Made by a program: the position numbers and the translations under genes. Below are positions 62,871 through 64,000 of a stretch of DNA of 64,000 bases, in pieces. The notes under the pieces were generated by a model, which was given only the letters and a program-made list of their open reading frames with translations, was not told the DNA's origin and searched no databases. The stretch is from Pseudomonadota bacterium (GTDB taxonomy: Bacteria > Pseudomonadota > Alphaproteobacteria > Acetobacterales > Acetobacteraceae): contig JAJZBM010000008.1 in assembly GCA_021798915.1 (NCBI GenBank), positions 40,597-104,596 of the forward strand. Reading direction: 5' to 3'. Numbering within the stretch: position 1 is the stretch's first letter; each line of letters begins with the position of its first letter.

Positions 62871-63228
62871 TCAGGCGGGCAGCTTGAGGTCGAGCTTTCC
62901 GGCGAGCAGATATACGATGGCCTTGAGCGATAGCCGCGTGCCTTTGCCTTGGCTGCTTGTACCAGACTGTTGATGCCCTCGATCAGTCCATTGGCGATTC
63001 TGCTGTCGAACCAGCGCAGGATGCCATTCCAATGATGCTTGATGGTGTGGGCGGCATCGACCATCGGCGCCAGCCGGCTGTGGGTAGCCCAGAAATACCA
63101 CTTCTTCAGGAAGCCGGCGCCGGCTTTGGCCGAGGGCTGGTCGTAGAGATCCTGGAAGGCCAGCCGGATCTGATAGGCACGTGCCGTCTTGGGATGGTGC
63201 GTGGGCAGGCTGTCGAGTGTCGCCTGCT
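62871..63228 (-). pseudogene. ISL3-family transposase C-terminal remnant
   Basis: Minus-strand residues read QATLDSLPTHHPKTARAY, then KWYFWATHSRLAPMV, HTIKHHWNGILRWFDSRIAN and GLIEGINSLVQAAKAKARGY, the ISL3 C-terminus. A frameshift follows GYRS; the last part KAIVYLLAGKLDLKLPA is in another frame. The N-terminal part is missing, replaced near 63228 by Tn3-type sequence. Confidence 0.8.
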
Positions 63229-63831
63229 AGCCTTGCCCGGATCGGCCTTCAGGCCGGTAAAGCCGGTCACCGGGTCGGCGTCGGACAGAGGCTCGTCCAG
63301 CCATGTTTTCTGCGCCTCCGAAAGCAATCCGCCCGTGGTGTCGAGCACACGCTCCTCGAACCGCCGCCGCGCGCTGGCGGTGAGCCGGGTAAGCTCGTCT
63401 TCGGCGGGGCATTCGATCTTGCGCTCGAAGAACCAGGCGATCAGTCGGTCGGTCATAGCGGCCCGCGTTAGGCCGCGCGGGCACAGATCCTCCGCGGTGA
63501 AGGCGGACGCATCCGCCAGATCACGCCGGGTCAGACGCCGCACACCCAGGAATTCAAGGATTTCCGCGCGGTGCCGCCGCGAGGTCCGGCCAGACCACAG
63601 CCAGCCATCCAGATCGCCGGCCTGCGTCCCTGTCGCATACGCCAGATGCTCGGCCACACCCGCCGGTAGATCGCTCGCGGCTTTCAGGAACCAGCCGGTC
63701 TGGCGGTAGTGCACCAACTCCACCGCCGCGGCCAACCGCGCCCGCGGATGCTTCGCCGCGAGAAAACCCTCTTCGGCAATACTCAGCCGCCACCAGCCGG
63801 ACGGGTCCGCCAGACCTGGTTCTCGCTCCAT
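63229..63831 (-). pseudogene. Tn3-family transposase N-terminal remnant
   Basis: From the ATG at 63831 the frame gives a Tn3-type TnpA N-terminal (DUF4158-like) domain: AEEGFLAAKHPRARLAAAVEL, TGWFLKAASDLPAGVAEHLAYA, GRTSRRHRAEILEFLGVRRL and DRLIAWFFERKIECPAEDEL. It ends at the ISL3 junction near 63228 after about 200 codons; a full protein has about 950-1000. Opposite orientation to the Tn3 C-terminal piece at 55875. Confidence 0.82.
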
Positions 63832-63942
63832 CGGACATCTCCCGGCTGGGTCGGAAGGCCCGACCATCCTGGATTACTCACAAGTCGGTAATTAAGACGA
63901 CAAATCTGTTGACATCGCCGCCAGAACACGGTTCAAGGTGGC

Positions 63943-64000
63943 ATGAAGCGGGACGGACGCAGGCTCGACCACGCGACGCTGGAGACCATCCGCTTGATGG
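63943..64000 (+). CDS. Probable IS630-family transposase N-terminus (cut by window end)
   Basis: The visible codons read MKRDGRRLDHATLETIRLM, the usual first residues of IS630-type transposases/HTH proteins. The frame is open at the right edge. Identification rests on 19 residues only. Confidence 0.5.
   Translation, partial: MKRDGRRLDHATLETIRLM

Noticed and set aside
62750..63064. 104-codon minus-strand frame as an intact gene
   Set aside because: It reads the ISL3 transposase C-terminus and then runs out of frame into unrelated residues; treated as pseudogene.

Overview
This 64 kb window is a very GC-rich alphaproteobacterial chromosome segment. The gene content and the A/T-rich hairpin repeats at gene ends point to the family Acetobacteraceae; the genus cannot be fixed from the sequence. 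Most of it is a large exopolysaccharide/envelope region of the exosortase A (XrtA, PEP-CTERM) type. Neither the exosortase nor any PEP-CTERM protein is inside the window.

Layout. 0-17.7 kb is the XrtA-type polysaccharide core. On the minus strand: an outer-membrane beta-barrel protein (cut by the left edge), a tyrosine autokinase, a Wzz-type chain-length determinant, a Wza-type export lipoprotein and tRNA-Val(CAC). On the plus strand: an initiating sugar transferase, the PrsK/PrsR two-component pair, the TPR protein PrsT, an O-antigen-ligase-like protein, a small membrane protein, a glycosyltransferase and a methyltransferase. A flippase on the minus strand closes the block. 17.8-22.1 kb is a five-gene tetrahydromethanopterin/methanofuran biosynthesis operon (DUF447, DUF6513, AfpA/DmrB flavoprotein, MfnE-type kinase, MfnB-FolB fusion), which implies formaldehyde oxidation by archaeal-type cofactors. 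22.2-28.2 kb holds the XrtA-type amidotransferase and a lipid A/Kdo operon (LpxL-like acyltransferase, LpxK, WaaA, DUF374 acyltransferase). 28.3-39.9 kb is mixed: GNAT-Nudix fusion, CinA-like protein, DUF2889, an ABC exporter, a glycosyltransferase, a radical SAM gene behind a LexA box, a flavoprotein oxidoreductase, two TIGR04283/TIGR04282 transferases, a ClC channel and a DUF4214 protein. 40-52.6 kb is a second polysaccharide block: glycosyltransferases, an OafA-type acyltransferase, heptose activation genes (HddA and an HddC-GmhB fusion), an epimerase and an oxidoreductase-SDR fusion. 52.7-55.4 kb has a beta-helix protein, an SMP-30 protein and DUF3237.

55.4-64 kb is a mobile region. Remnants of IS5, Tn3-family, ISL3 and probably IS630 elements, plus one intact serine recombinase, surround a complete branched-chain-type ABC uptake operon. 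That operon has a periplasmic binding protein, a LivH permease, a LivM-LivG-LivF triple fusion, a 41-residue ORF and a PuuE/NodB-like deacetylase.

Working together: sugars are activated (heptose branch, epimerase), assembled on a lipid carrier by the initiating transferase and many glycosyltransferases, modified (acyl-, methyl- and amidotransferase), flipped, polymerised or ligated, and exported through the chain-length/kinase/outer-membrane apparatus. PrsK/PrsR supplies sigma-54-dependent control. Candidate regulatory sites read directly from the sequence are a perfect FNR/FixK-type palindrome at 47941, a LexA box at 35066, 10-bp phased repeats at 32777 and 21-bp tandem repeats at 57104. Three families of intergenic repeats are visible.
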